A stretch of 64,000 nt of DNA from Catenulispora sp. EB89 (lineage in GTDB: Bacteria > Actinomycetota > Actinomycetes > Streptomycetales > Catenulisporaceae): assembly GCF_041261445.1 (NCBI RefSeq), contig NZ_JBGCCU010000007.1:310001-374000 (forward strand), read 5' to 3'. The notes beneath the pieces are model-generated. The model had not been told where the DNA came from and made no database searches. It worked only from the letters and a program-made list of their open reading frames with translations. The first letter of the stretch is position 1; every line of letters starts with the position of its first letter. The position numbers were made by a program, and so were the translations under genes. Below, in pieces: positions 43,758-51,956 of this stretch.

Positions 43758-44336
43758 CTAGAGCTTGCGGACCACGCGGGCCGGCGAGCCGAGCGCCAGG
43801 CAGCCGGCCGGGATGTCGCGCGTCACGACCGCCCCGGCGCCGATCACGCTGTCTGCGCCGATGGTGACCCCGGGGCAGACGATGACGCCGCCGCCGAGCC
43901 AGACGTTGTCGCCGATGGTGATCGGCCGCGCGGACTCCAGCCGGTCCTTGCGCGGCTGCGGCTCCACCGGGTGCACGGGGGTGAGGAGCTGCACGTTCGG
44001 GCCGATCTGGCAGTCCTCGCCGATCACGATGGGGGCGACGTCCAGGGCGGTGAGGTTGTAGTTGATGAAGGTACGCGCTCCGACCGTGAGGTAGGTGCCG
44101 TAGTCGACATAGAGCGGAGGCCTGATGTGCGCTTGCTCGCCGAGGCGGCCGAGCAGCTGCTCCAGGATCGGGCGGGCCGCGTCCGGGTCCTCGACGTAGG
44201 CGGCGGCGTACTGCGCCTGCAGGCGTACGGCCCGCTTGAACTGCTCGAAGCTGTCGGGGTCGTCGGCGATGTACCAGTCCCCGGCGAGCATGCGCTCCCG
44301 GTTGGTGCGGTCGTCCCCGGCGAAGTAGTCGGTCAT
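43758..44336 (-). CDS. Maltose O-acetyltransferase-type (LacA/NodL) left-handed beta-helix acetyltransferase
   Basis: 192 aa, usual length. MTDYFAGDD and RTNRERMLAGDWYIADDPD form the family N-terminal domain; hexapeptide repeats follow with catalytic His in LLTPVHPVEPQPR, ITIGDNVWLGGGVIV and IGAGAVVTRDIPAGCLALGSPARVV. It moves acetyl from acetyl-CoA to a sugar. ATG 44336. The MFS efflux protein and the TetR gene are neighbours, so acetylation followed by export of a sugar is an attractive guess. A GTACGATCGTAC site lies upstream. Confidence 0.9.
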   Translation of the reverse strand: MTDYFAGDDRTNRERMLAGDWYIADDPDSFEQFKRAVRLQAQYAAAYVEDPDAARPILEQLLGRLGEQAHIRPPLYVDYGTYLTVGARTFINYNLTALDVAPIVIGEDCQIGPNVQLLTPVHPVEPQPRKDRLESARPITIGDNVWLGGGVIVCPGVTIGADSVIGAGAVVTRDIPAGCLALGSPARVVRKL

Positions 44337-44360
44337 GCGGCTGATGCTACCCGCCGATGC

Positions 44361-44372
44361 GTACGATCGTAC
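44361..44372. promoter_or_regulatory. GTACGATCGTAC palindrome upstream of acetyltransferase
   Basis: Perfect 12-bp palindrome 24 bp before the acetyltransferase ATG. It shares the GTACGNTCGTAC core with the 40-bp palindrome at 42959, so both likely bind the same TetR. Confidence 0.7.
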
Positions 44373-44421
44373 ACATCGGCTCGGGGCGATCAAGGAATCA
44401 TGCCGGGCGCGATCCACGGCT

Positions 44422-44446
44422 GTTTACTCTCAGGCGGGCCGGGCAG
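44422..44446 (+). promoter_or_regulatory. Candidate stress-sigma promoter (GTTT-N15-GGGCAG)
   Basis: GTTT at 44422, 15-base spacer, GGGCAG at 44441; 56 bp before the hemerythrin start. Part of a recurring pattern in this region. Confidence 0.45.
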
Positions 44447-44501
44447 CAGGAGGCTTCGCGGTTCAACCCCGCGATCCGCGCAGAGCCGTATCGGAGGTGC
44501 A

Positions 44502-45062
44502 ATGTCAATGACCGACGACGCTCCCGACGTCATCGCGGTGCTCAGACATGACCACCAGCACGTCGAGGAACTGTTCCAGAAAGTCCAGGACCATGCCCGG
44601 TTCCGCGACCGCCGCAAGGAACTCGTGGACCAGGTCACCATCGAACTGGTCCGGCACATGGCGGCCGAGGAGGAGTACGTCCACCCGATCGTCCGCGACG
44701 GCGCCGACGGACCGGCGGTCGTCGACCGCGTGGTGGCCGCGAACGCCGCGGCCGAGGCGCTGATGAAGCAGCTCGAACCCCTCGCGCCCACCGACGAGAC
44801 CTTCGACCGGGTGTTCATCAAGCTGATGGCCGCGACCCGCAGCCATGCCGCCGACGACGAGGCGCGGCTGTTCCCGCACCTGGCTGAGGCCTGCCCTCCG
44901 GCGGAGTTGCGTGATCTCGGCGCGAAGGTGCGGGCCGTCCAGTCGATCAGGCCGACCCGGCCGCGCCGGCCGGTGTCCGTGGCGGCTCCGGACGACCCGC
45001 TCGCCGGACGCGTGCCGGGGCTGATCGACCGCGTCCGCGACGCGTTGGCAGGAGGCCGCTGA
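44502..45062 (+). CDS. Hemerythrin HHE-domain protein
   Basis: 186 aa. Four-helix bundle metal-binding pattern: VIAVLRHDHQHVEELF, VRHMAAEEEYVHPIV and ATRSHAADDEARLFPHL give the His/Glu ligands of a di-iron site. Such proteins sense or store oxygen or handle oxidative and nitrosative stress. ATG 44502 follows GGAGG. Its TGA overlaps the WhiB ATG by one base (TGATG), so the two are coupled. A paralogue is at 51298-51870, sharing the C-terminal GLIDRVRDA. Confidence 0.9.
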   Translation: MSMTDDAPDVIAVLRHDHQHVEELFQKVQDHARFRDRRKELVDQVTIELVRHMAAEEEYVHPIVRDGADGPAVVDRVVAANAAAEALMKQLEPLAPTDETFDRVFIKLMAATRSHAADDEARLFPHLAEACPPAELRDLGAKVRAVQSIRPTRPRRPVSVAAPDDPLAGRVPGLIDRVRDALAGGR

Positions 45063-45457
45063 TGGCCGGCACCGGGACGCCCGGCCGTACGGGCAACGCC
45101 GGCACCCGGACGCGTGGAGCCGGCACCGGCACGCCGAAGCGCCGGAACGGTGCCCGTTCGCGGGTCCTGCGGCTGCGGACGCCGGGGGACGACATGGAGG
45201 GCTGGGTCCAGCAGGGCGCCTGCCGGACCAGCGAGCCGGAGCTGTTCTTCCCCGTCACGCCGCCCGGGTTCTCGCGGCAGCAGCGCCAGCTCGCCGAGGC
45301 GAAGGCGGTGTGCCACCGGTGTCCGGTGATCGAGTCCTGCCGCGGCTGGGCGATGGCTCATCCGCAGCTGGCCCAGTACGGGGTGTGGGGAGCGATGTCC
45401 GAGGAGGAGCGCCGTTCGGCCCGTCGTCGCGGTGATCGGGCGAGGTCCCGTCCTTGA
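45062..45457 (+). CDS. WhiB-family iron-sulfur regulator
   Basis: 131 aa. Four cluster-ligand Cys are at 54, 84, 87 and 93 (C-x29-CxxC-x5-C, in AVCHRCPVIESCRGW), followed by the beta-turn-like YGVWGAMSEEER and a basic tail. It binds a [4Fe-4S] cluster and acts with sigma factors as a redox- or NO-sensitive regulator. The first 44 residues are a Gly/Thr/Arg low-complexity stretch; ATG at Met45 could be the true start, but the overlap with hemerythrin favours 45062. Confidence 0.9.
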   Translation: MAGTGTPGRTGNAGTRTRGAGTGTPKRRNGARSRVLRLRTPGDDMEGWVQQGACRTSEPELFFPVTPPGFSRQQRQLAEAKAVCHRCPVIESCRGWAMAHPQLAQYGVWGAMSEEERRSARRRGDRARSRP

Positions 45458-45497
45458 TGCGCGAGCACGCACACGCCCAAGCGCCGGAGACCGGAGC

Positions 45498-46139
45498 GTG
45501 ACCGGCCGACGCTTCAGCTCGGCGCGGACGAAACTGCTGGTCTCGGCGGTCGCGGCGACGACCGCGGGCGTGGCCGCGGCGCTGGTGGGAGCCGGCCGCG
45601 CCGCGCCCCTGATCGCGTGGGACGTGCTGGCGGTCGTCTTCTGCGCGTGGGTGTGGTCCACCATTTGGGGCCTGGACGCGGAGGGCACCGCGGGTCACGC
45701 CAAGCGCGAGAACCCCAGCCGGGACATGGCCGACCTGGCTCTGCTCGGTGCCGCGGTCGCCAGCCTGGTCGCCGTCGGGGTCGTGCTGTTCGGAGCCGGC
45801 CACGCGAGCGGGAACACCAAGTACCTGCAGGCCGCGCTGGCGCTGTTCTCGGTCTTCGTGTCCTGGACGCTGGTCCACACCGTGTTCACGCTGAAGTACG
45901 CGCGGCTGTACTACTCCGGCCGGGTCGGCGGCATCGACTTCAACGAGCCGGACGACCCGCAGTACAGCGACTTCGCCTACCTGGCCTTCACGATCGGCAT
46001 GACCTTCCAGGTCTCCGACACGAACATCGAGACCAAGGAGATCCGGCGGACGGCGCTGCGGCACGCCTGGCTCTCGTTCCCGCTGGGCGCCGTGATCATC
46101 GCGACGTCGATCAACCTGGTGTCCGGGTTGGCGAAGTGA
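45498..46139 (+). CDS. DUF1345 membrane protein
   Basis: 213 aa with about five helices. Family segments: TIWGLDAEGTAGHAKRENPS, the SWTLVHTVFTLKYARLYYSG region, FAYLAFTIGMTFQVSDTNI and ALRHAWLSFPLGAVIIATSI. Cytoplasmic-membrane protein of unknown function. GTG 45498. It sits among general-stress-type genes. Confidence 0.85.
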   Translation: MTGRRFSSARTKLLVSAVAATTAGVAAALVGAGRAAPLIAWDVLAVVFCAWVWSTIWGLDAEGTAGHAKRENPSRDMADLALLGAAVASLVAVGVVLFGAGHASGNTKYLQAALALFSVFVSWTLVHTVFTLKYARLYYSGRVGGIDFNEPDDPQYSDFAYLAFTIGMTFQVSDTNIETKEIRRTALRHAWLSFPLGAVIIATSINLVSGLAK

Positions 46140-46275
46140 CACCAGGGGTCCGAACCCGCCGCTGACAACCCCTGGACCTGCGGTGTTTCATTCGCGCCGA
46201 TCTGCGCACAAGGGAAGAATCGAACGCAGGGGCCGAGGCGGCTCGCGCCATCGGCCCGGTGCGAGAGGAGCCCCG

Positions 46276-46632
46276 ATGATCCAGGCAGCGGACCTGCGGG
46301 AGTGGCGGACCAGCGATGTGGTCGACTCAGGCGGGCACAAGATCGGCTCCTTGGAGGCGGTCTACGTGGACACCAGCACCGACGAACCCGCGATGGCCAC
46401 CGTCCAGGTGGGCCTGCCCACCCGGCACCGGCTGGTGTTCGTCCCCCTGGACGGGGTGATCGTGGGGCCCGGCTACGTCAAGGTCAACTACGCCAAGTCG
46501 CTCGTGAAGGGCAGTCCGGCGATCGGTACTGACGACGTCCTGCCGTTCGAGGACGAGGAAGCCGTGTTCCAGCACTACGGGTTGCAGTACGAGCCGGGCG
46601 CCGCCGGGGAGCGGCAGCTCGCCCGGCGCTGA
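46276..46632 (+). CDS. PRC-barrel domain protein
   Basis: 118 aa. DLREWRTSDVVDSGGHKIG, LEAVYVDTSTDEPAMATVQV and KSLVKGSPAIGTDDVLPFED are typical of stress-related PRC-barrel proteins in actinobacteria, small beta-barrels that bind protein partners. ATG 46276 with GAGAGGAG upstream. Precedes a 54-aa membrane protein by 28 bp; likely the same transcript. Confidence 0.85.
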   Translation: MIQAADLREWRTSDVVDSGGHKIGSLEAVYVDTSTDEPAMATVQVGLPTRHRLVFVPLDGVIVGPGYVKVNYAKSLVKGSPAIGTDDVLPFEDEEAVFQHYGLQYEPGAAGERQLARR

Positions 46633-46660
46633 CCGTTCGTGCTCGACAGGAAGGAGCATC

Positions 46661-46825
46661 ATGGTCGTGTTCTTGCTCGTGATCCTCGCGGCGATGGTGC
46701 TCGGCATCATCGGCGCCGTCGCCCACGGGTTGTTCTACCTTTTGCTCATCGGCTGCGTGCTCGTCGCCGCGGACATCGTCTATGGCGTGGTGCGGCTTCG
46801 CCGGCCGCGGCAGCCGCAGCGGTGA
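46661..46825 (+). CDS. 54-aa hydrophobic membrane protein
   Basis: ATG 46661 follows GGAAGGAG. The frame is MVVFLLVILAAMVLGIIGA, a second helix LFYLLLIGCVLVAADIVYG, and a basic tail RLRRPRQPQR, that is two transmembrane helices. It resembles the small hydrophobic proteins often found beside stress genes in actinomycetes. Short, but the ribosome site and helical hydrophobicity support it. Confidence 0.65.
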   Translation: MVVFLLVILAAMVLGIIGAVAHGLFYLLLIGCVLVAADIVYGVVRLRRPRQPQR

Positions 46826-46851
46826 ACGCGTTCCGACAGGCATCACCGGTG

Positions 46852-47187
46852 TCAGGCGGGCCCGGACTCCTCTGACCGAGGCGCCGGGTCCTCCTCGGAC
46901 GTCTGCGCCAGAACCTCCAGCAGGGGCCCGACGACAAGCCCCTCCTGCGAGCTGTGACGGAAACCGCGGTCCCGGTGCACGGTGTACGTCGTCCGGCGCC
47001 CGGTGCGGTGGCGGCTGATGTAGCCGGCCGATTCCAGGTCGTTGATGATGCCCAGGGTCGTGCGCTCGGTCAGGCCGGCTTCGCGGCTCAGGTCGCTGAC
47101 CCTGGAACGGGGGTTCTTGGCGATCGCCACCAACACGTGGCCGTGCCCGGTCAGCAACGTCCACACGCCGTCGGAGCCGTGCGTCAT
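46852..47187 (-). CDS. Winged-helix (MarR-like) DNA-binding protein
   Basis: 111 aa. VLVAIAKNPRSRVSDLSREA, LTERTTLGIINDLESAGYIS and the wing RHRTGRRTTYTVHRD make a winged helix of the type used by small MarR/ArsR-like regulators. ATG 47187 lies two bases after the STAS gene stop, so the pair is one operon. Probably a regulator; target unknown. Confidence 0.75.
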   Translation of the reverse strand: MTHGSDGVWTLLTGHGHVLVAIAKNPRSRVSDLSREAGLTERTTLGIINDLESAGYISRHRTGRRTTYTVHRDRGFRHSSQEGLVVGPLLEVLAQTSEEDPAPRSEESGPA

Positions 47188-47189
47188 GG

Positions 47190-47513
47190 CTAGTCCTCCG
47201 CGACCGGCCCCTTGACCGAGAAGAGCTCCGCGACGCCGGCGAGTTCCAGGACCCGCAGCACCGGCTCCGACGGGGCCGCGACGACGAGGTCGCGGCCGTT
47301 GTCGACGGCGCGCTGCCGGGCGTGCACCAGGACGCGCAGTCCCATGGAGTCCAGGAAGTCGACCTGCGAGCAGTCGATGACCAGGTCCGTCGAGCCGTCC
47401 CAGGCCTGGTCGAGGTCGGCCTGGAAGCGGGCGTGCGCGGCGAGGTCCACGTCGCCGGCGACGGTGAGCACCACGCGGCCGTCGTCGTGTCTGGTGCTGG
47501 TGGAGAAGTCCAT
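47190..47513 (-). CDS. STAS-domain anti-sigma factor antagonist-like protein
   Basis: 107 aa. STAS fold: GDVDLAAHARFQADLDQAWD, the phosphorylatable serine in CSQVDFLDSMGLRVLVHARQ and the C-terminal RVLELAGVAELFSV. Partner-switching systems control sigma-B-like factors by phosphorylating such a Ser. ATG 47513. The matching anti-sigma kinase is not in the window. First gene before the winged-helix gene and divergent from the PAP2 operon, which has a sigma-B-like promoter. Confidence 0.85.
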   Translation of the reverse strand: MDFSTSTRHDDGRVVLTVAGDVDLAAHARFQADLDQAWDGSTDLVIDCSQVDFLDSMGLRVLVHARQRAVDNGRDLVVAAPSEPVLRVLELAGVAELFSVKGPVAED

Positions 47514-47652
47514 GGCAGGCTCCCGGTGCTCCGCGCTTCTCCGGCGTCGAGTCGCCGGTGATGTGGCACCAGCTTTCGGCAGCGGCGGGGGCTCTGTCAA
47601 CTGATACGTGAAAAGTTTCTCGTGTTATTTGTTTCCGCTGATGTATCCGCCG

Positions 47653-47676
47653 GTTTGAGGTGCGGGGCCGGGGTAT
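47653..47676 (+). promoter_or_regulatory. Sigma-B-like promoter (GTTT-N14-GGGTAT)
   Basis: GTTT at 47653 and GGGTAT at 47671 with exactly 14 bases between; matches the actinomycete stress-sigma consensus closely. It lies 33 bp before the leader ORF at 47710 and drives the PAP2 operon. Confidence 0.7.
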
Positions 47677-47709
47677 GCCTCGCCGTCCGACACGAAGGAG
47701 GATTCGTTC

Positions 47710-47790
47710 ATGCGAGAGGACATCGAGCCCACCGACGGCGCGGCGATCGAGCTCACCGACGGCGCGGCGGTGGATGGGGAAAGCGGATGA
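47710..47790 (+). CDS. 26-aa acidic leader ORF coupled to PAP2 gene
   Basis: ATG 47710 is preceded by an ideal GAAGGAGG eight bases away. The frame begins MREDIEPTDGAAIELTDG and contains an internal repeat of TDGAA(I/V). Its TGA overlaps the PAP2 ATG (ATGA). The best ribosome site of the operon serves this mini-ORF. Confidence 0.5.
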   Translation: MREDIEPTDGAAIELTDGAAVDGESG

Positions 47791-48641
47791 GCGCGCCGGC
47801 GTCTTTGCGCCGCACCGTGCACGAACGCTTCGGCGCGCGCCTCGGGCTGACGCTGTTCGTCGCCGTCCCGGCCGCCGCACTGGCCGGGCTGCTCGCCGTC
47901 GCGGTGGAGAGCGCCTGGGATCCGTTCCGGCAGCTCGACCAACACACCGCGTCCTACCTCCACAACCACACGTCCGGCCATCCGCTCGCCATCAAGATCC
48001 TGCTGCGGGTGTCGGACTACGGCGGGCCCACCCCCGCGCGCGTCCTCGTCGCGGTCGTCGCCATCGTGCTGTGGCTGCGCGGTGCGCGCCGTCTGGCGCT
48101 GTGGGCGGTCGCGACGATGGCGGCCGGCGCGGCCCTGGACACCGGGCTGAAGGCGCTGGTCGACCGGGCCCGGCCGCACCTGCCGAACCCGTTCGCGCAC
48201 GCCCCCGGCGCGTCGTTCCCCTCCGGCCACGCCATGGCCTCCGCGCTGGCCTGCGGGATCCTGGTTCTGATCGCACTGCCGCTGGTCGGCAGGGTGGGCA
48301 AGGTCGTCGCGTGGACGATCGCGGCGCTGGTCGTGTTCGCGGTCGGATACAGCCGGGTGGCGTTGGGCGTGCACTGGGTCACCGACGTGGTGGGCGCCTG
48401 GTTGCTGGCGCTGGCCCTGCTGGCGGCCTCGGTCTCGGCGTTCCAGACCTGGCGGGTCGAGCACGGCCTGCGGCGGGCACATCCGGTGACCGAGGGCGTG
48501 GAACCCGAGGAGCCGAACGAGCCCGGGGAACTGAACCAGCCCGAGGAGCTGGACGAGCCCGAGGAGCCGACCGAGTACGAGGGCCGAGCCTCTGCCGAGC
48601 AGCAGCCGTTGCCCGCCGAAACCGATGGGAGCAAGCGGTGA
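47787..48641 (+). CDS. PAP2-family phosphatase (membrane)
   Basis: 284 aa, about six helices. Catalytic PAP2 motifs in order: KALVDRARPHLPNP, SFPSGHAMAS and SRVALGVHWVTDV. It removes phosphate from lipid phosphates such as undecaprenyl diphosphate or phosphatidic acid at the membrane. The C-terminal 60 residues are an acidic Glu/Pro tail (GVEPEEPNEPGELNQPEEL) not typical of the family. ATG 47787 overlaps the leader stop; its own TGA overlaps the second PAP2 gene. Confidence 0.9.
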   Translation: MSAPASLRRTVHERFGARLGLTLFVAVPAAALAGLLAVAVESAWDPFRQLDQHTASYLHNHTSGHPLAIKILLRVSDYGGPTPARVLVAVVAIVLWLRGARRLALWAVATMAAGAALDTGLKALVDRARPHLPNPFAHAPGASFPSGHAMASALACGILVLIALPLVGRVGKVVAWTIAALVVFAVGYSRVALGVHWVTDVVGAWLLALALLAASVSAFQTWRVEHGLRRAHPVTEGVEPEEPNEPGELNQPEELDEPEEPTEYEGRASAEQQPLPAETDGSKR

Positions 48642-49336
48642 CCGCGACAACGGCCCACGCGGCCTCGCGGCGCGACGTCCGCAGCGCCGCGATAGGCCTG
48701 ATCCTCGGCGCCGGCGCCATCCTCGCCCTGCTGGTCGCCGTCGGTTGGCTGGTCACCGGTCCGTTGGCGCACGTGTGGCCGCTGAGCGCCGAGGACGGCG
48801 TCAACCGCGCCCTGGCGCGGCACCGGAATCCCGCTCTGAACGGCGTCTCAGGGTTCTTCTCAACAGTTGCGAACACCCCGTCGGCCATCGCGCTCAGCGC
48901 CGTGGCGGTCATCGCCATCAGGGTCCTGACCCACCGCTGGCCCGCGGCGCTGTTCGTCGCCACTGCCCTGGCGTGCGAGGTCAGTGTCTTCCTGGTGACC
49001 ACCTTGGTGGTCGATCGCCCGCGGCCGGCGGTGCCGCACCTGGACGTCGCCCCGCCGACCTCCAGCTTCCCGTCCGGCCACACCGCCGCCGCGACGGCCC
49101 TGTACGCGGCCGTCGCCGTCGTGGCCTGGCGGTGCGGCGCCTCCTGGCCGGTGTGGCTGCTGATGGCCGTGCCCTGCGCGGTCGGCTTCTCACGGCTCTA
49201 CCGGGGAATGCACCACCCCAGCGACGTCGTCGCCGGGGCGATGCTCGGAGCGCTGTGCGTACTGCTCGCCGATCGGGTCGTGCTCGGCGATGGCTCCGCA
49301 CGGCGCGAGCCGATCAGTCGCCGGGGTCGGCGGTGA
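48638..49336 (+). CDS. PAP2-family phosphatase (membrane), second copy
   Basis: 232 aa, about six helices, with VVDRPRPAVPHL, SSFPSGHTAA and SRLYRGMHHPSDVVAG, so all catalytic residues are present. GTG 48638 overlaps the first PAP2 gene (GTGA). Sequence is quite different from its neighbour, so not a recent duplication. Convergent with the YihY-like gene, overlapping it by 23 bp. Confidence 0.9.
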   Translation: MTATTAHAASRRDVRSAAIGLILGAGAILALLVAVGWLVTGPLAHVWPLSAEDGVNRALARHRNPALNGVSGFFSTVANTPSAIALSAVAVIAIRVLTHRWPAALFVATALACEVSVFLVTTLVVDRPRPAVPHLDVAPPTSSFPSGHTAAATALYAAVAVVAWRCGASWPVWLLMAVPCAVGFSRLYRGMHHPSDVVAGAMLGALCVLLADRVVLGDGSARREPISRRGRR

Positions 49337-50255
49337 TCGGCGAGCGGACCCCGGCGCGGCGGCTCTCCAACTGCGCGGCGAACGCGATCCCGTAGAACAG
49401 CGCGATGGAGCTCAGGTTCGCCCACAACAGGAACGCCAGCACCGCGGTCAGTGGTCCGTACGTGGCGCCGAAGGTGTGGCTGCCCTCGACGTACCACGCC
49501 AGCAGCGCGGTGGCCGCGGTCCACACCACCAACGAGACCGCGGCGCCGAACACCAGCCAGGTCGCCGAGGGCTGGCGGCGGCGCGGCGCCTTGCGGAACA
49601 GGATGCCGGCGGAGACCAGGGCCAACAGGATGCCGATCGGCCAGCGCGCCAGGTCCCAGGCGTGCAGACCGCTCGGCGGCCAGCGGTACGTATCGGCCAG
49701 GGCACTGCCGAAGGTCCCGCCGAAGACCAGCAGCGCCAGACCGCACGCGATGGGTATTCCGGCGAGCACCGCGCGCAGGAACGCGCCACCGTACTTGGCC
49801 AGGGCGGGACGATCGCGCTGCAGACCGTAGATGCGGTTGGCGCCGCGCTCGATCTGACCCATGGCCAAGGTCAGCGACAGCAGCGCCGCCGCCAGGCCCA
49901 GCGCCACCGCCGTGCGGCCGCCGTCCCCGGCGTTCTCCAGGGCCTGGTGCACGGCGGCGCGGCTGGCCGGGGGCGTGACCCGTTCGATGGTGTCCTGCAA
50001 CGCCTGGCCCCACCGCGCGTCGTGCGCCGTCTGCGCCAGGCCCACCAAGGCGATCAGGCCCGGGATCGCGGTGAGCGCCATCTGCAGCGCCAGGGCGCGC
50101 GCGTGGCTGAAACCGTCGCCGTAGCGCAGGCGCAGGAACGCGTCGCGCAGCAGGGTCCCGGTCCCGGTACGGCGCAGGGTCCGCCAGGCGTCATCCGCGG
50201 ACAGCTCCTCGCCCGACATCGTCCGGGTCTGCGGTACTTTCGTCGTGGTCGACAT
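49314..50255 (-). CDS. YihY/BrkB-family membrane protein, second paralogue
   Basis: 313 aa, about six helices. ALALQMALTAIPGLIALVGL replaces the FYAFVSLFPLLL region of the other copy (13833), and GPLTAVLAFLLWANLSSIAL closes the family core. ATG 50255. Divergent from the lipid kinase gene, convergent with PAP2. Function unsettled, envelope-related by context. Confidence 0.8.
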   Translation of the reverse strand: MSTTTKVPQTRTMSGEELSADDAWRTLRRTGTGTLLRDAFLRLRYGDGFSHARALALQMALTAIPGLIALVGLAQTAHDARWGQALQDTIERVTPPASRAAVHQALENAGDGGRTAVALGLAAALLSLTLAMGQIERGANRIYGLQRDRPALAKYGGAFLRAVLAGIPIACGLALLVFGGTFGSALADTYRWPPSGLHAWDLARWPIGILLALVSAGILFRKAPRRRQPSATWLVFGAAVSLVVWTAATALLAWYVEGSHTFGATYGPLTAVLAFLLWANLSSIALFYGIAFAAQLESRRAGVRSPITADPGD

Positions 50256-50292
50256 GGCGCCCGGATGTCCAGGCGGCGCGGAAACATGCGCG

Positions 50293-50316
50293 GTTTGGAC
50301 GACGGGCCGAGGGCAC
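50293..50316 (+). promoter_or_regulatory. Candidate stress-sigma promoter (GTTT-N14-GGGCAC)
   Basis: GTTT at 50293 and GGGCAC at 50311, spacer 14, only 10 bp before the lipid kinase ATG. Confidence 0.45.
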
Positions 50317-50325
50317 CAGGGGGCC

Positions 50326-51276
50326 ATGAACCAGGTTGCGGTCGTGGTCCACGAAGGCAAGCTCGCGGCGCTGCACGGCGACGACCCGTGCGATCTGCTG
50401 CGCTGGGCGCTGCGGGCGCGCGGGGAGCCGGCGCCGAAGCTGTATCCCACCAGCAGCGGGGACGCCGGGGGAGAGGCGGCGCATGCGGCGCTCGCTGACG
50501 GCGCGCGGCTCGTGGTGGTGTGCGGCGGTGACGGCACGGTGAGCGCGTGCGCCGCCGCGCTGGCCGGGAGCGGCGTGCCGATGGCGGTGGTGCCGATCGG
50601 GACGGGGAACCTGGTGGCCCGGAACTTCGGGATCCCGCAGGATCCGGCGGGAGCCGTGCAGATCGCGGTCAACGGCGTCGATCGGGCCGTGGACGTCGGG
50701 CGCTTGGACGTCGGGCGCCTCGACGGCGCGGTGATGGTCGGCATGGCCGGCGTCGGGCTGGACGCGGCGATGGTGCACGACGCCCCGCGCTGGTTGAAGC
50801 GCCGGGTCGGCTGGCCGGCGTACGTGGTGTCGCTGGTTCGGCATCTGGCGGACCGGGGATTCACCGCGACGGTCGAGGTGGACGGCGAGCGGACCCGGTA
50901 CCGGCACGTGCGCACCGTCGTGGTCGGCAACGTCGGCGGCCTGCACGGCGGGTTGTCGCTGTTCCCTGATGCCCAGCCGGATGACGGTGTTCTGGAGGTC
51001 GCGGTGCTGGCGCCGCGCACGGCGTTGGGATGGGTACCGGTCGCCGGCCGCCTGCTGCGAGGTCGGGGGCGGGGGTCGTCGTCGGCGCTCGACCGGCGCC
51101 GAGGCCGCCACATCGTGGTGTCCGGACAGCATCCGCTGCGGCGTGAAGTGGACGGGGAGCCGCTTGCCGACGGTCCCGTGCTCGACGTCGTGGTCGAGCC
51201 GAAGGCGCTGCTGCTCAGAGTCGATCCGGGAGTCGATCGGGGAGTCGATCCGGTCGGCGTGCCCGACCCGGCATGA
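50326..51276 (+). CDS. Diacylglycerol kinase-family lipid kinase
   Basis: 316 aa. DAGK catalytic domain: VVVCGGDGTVSACAAAL with the nucleotide-binding GGDGT, VPIGTGNLVARNFGIP, and later GQHPLRREVDGEPL with the metal Asp. It would phosphorylate diacylglycerol or a related lipid with ATP. ATG 50326. The C-terminus ends in a repeat-coded VDPGVDRGVDPV stretch. With two PAP2 phosphatases nearby it suggests lipid phosphate turnover. Confidence 0.88.
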   Translation: MNQVAVVVHEGKLAALHGDDPCDLLRWALRARGEPAPKLYPTSSGDAGGEAAHAALADGARLVVVCGGDGTVSACAAALAGSGVPMAVVPIGTGNLVARNFGIPQDPAGAVQIAVNGVDRAVDVGRLDVGRLDGAVMVGMAGVGLDAAMVHDAPRWLKRRVGWPAYVVSLVRHLADRGFTATVEVDGERTRYRHVRTVVVGNVGGLHGGLSLFPDAQPDDGVLEVAVLAPRTALGWVPVAGRLLRGRGRGSSSALDRRRGRHIVVSGQHPLRREVDGEPLADGPVLDVVVEPKALLLRVDPGVDRGVDPVGVPDPA

Positions 51277-51313
51277 CCCTCAGGCCGGGCGTGAAGCTCA
51301 GGCCCGGCGTCCG
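51219..51313. repeat. Tandem repeats at the lipid kinase and hemerythrin ends
   Basis: Three 12-bp units AGTCGATCCGGG-type (51219-51254) encode the kinase tail. Two 17-18-bp units CTCAGGCCGGGCGTGAAG-type (51279-51296, 51297-51313) lie between the convergent stops and include the hemerythrin stop. Confidence 0.75.
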
Positions 51314-51870
51314 CGGCCGCTGAACGCGTCGCGGACGCGGTCGATGAGGCCGAGGGCGGGAGCTGTGAGATTGGCGGGCGGGGTGTTGGGGGCGCCGGGA
51401 TGCGGCCGGGTGGGGGCGAGCTTCTTGGCCGCCGTCACCATCTTGCCGATCTCCACGAGGTCGTCGGCGGTGCAGACGGCCTCCAGCTGCGGGAACAGGG
51501 TCCCTTCCTCCTCGGCGATGTGCGCGTTGACCAGCTCTATCAGGTGCTCGAGCGTCGCCTCGAACGGCTCGTCGCCGGGTTGCATCCCGTTGAGCTCCTT
51601 CAGGCTGCGCTCGATCTGCGCGTGGTCGCTGAGCTCGTGGTCGGCCAGTTCCGCGCCGCCGTCCACGTTCAGGCGCACCGCCGGGTAGACCAGCTGCTCC
51701 TCGGCGGTCGCGTGCCGGACGAGCTCGATCGTGGCCCGGTCCACCAGGTCCTTGCGACGCTGCGGATCGCCGCTGCCGCGGGTCCGGTCCAGCTCGGTGA
51801 ACAGGGCCTGGACTTCCCGGTGGTCGTGCGTGAGGACGGCGATGACGTCGTCGTGTGCGTTCCGGTCCAT
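51298..51870 (-). CDS. Hemerythrin HHE-domain protein, second paralogue
   Basis: 190 aa. VIAVLTHDHREVQALF, VRHATAEEQLVYPAVRL, LSDHAQIERSL and VNAHIAEEEGTLFPQL carry the di-iron ligands. ATG 51870 has AAGGAG eight bases upstream. Closely related to the 44502 gene. Divergent from a small membrane protein gene; both share an inverted-repeat promoter segment. Confidence 0.9.
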   Translation of the reverse strand: MDRNAHDDVIAVLTHDHREVQALFTELDRTRGSGDPQRRKDLVDRATIELVRHATAEEQLVYPAVRLNVDGGAELADHELSDHAQIERSLKELNGMQPGDEPFEATLEHLIELVNAHIAEEEGTLFPQLEAVCTADDLVEIGKMVTAAKKLAPTRPHPGAPNTPPANLTAPALGLIDRVRDAFSGRGRRA

Positions 51871-51956
51871 TGAAGCCACTCCTTCCGCTTCGCTGCGTGT
51901 GCGCCGGGCTCGTCGGAGCCCGCGGGGCACTCCGAGTGTCCAGTCGGACCGGCGGC

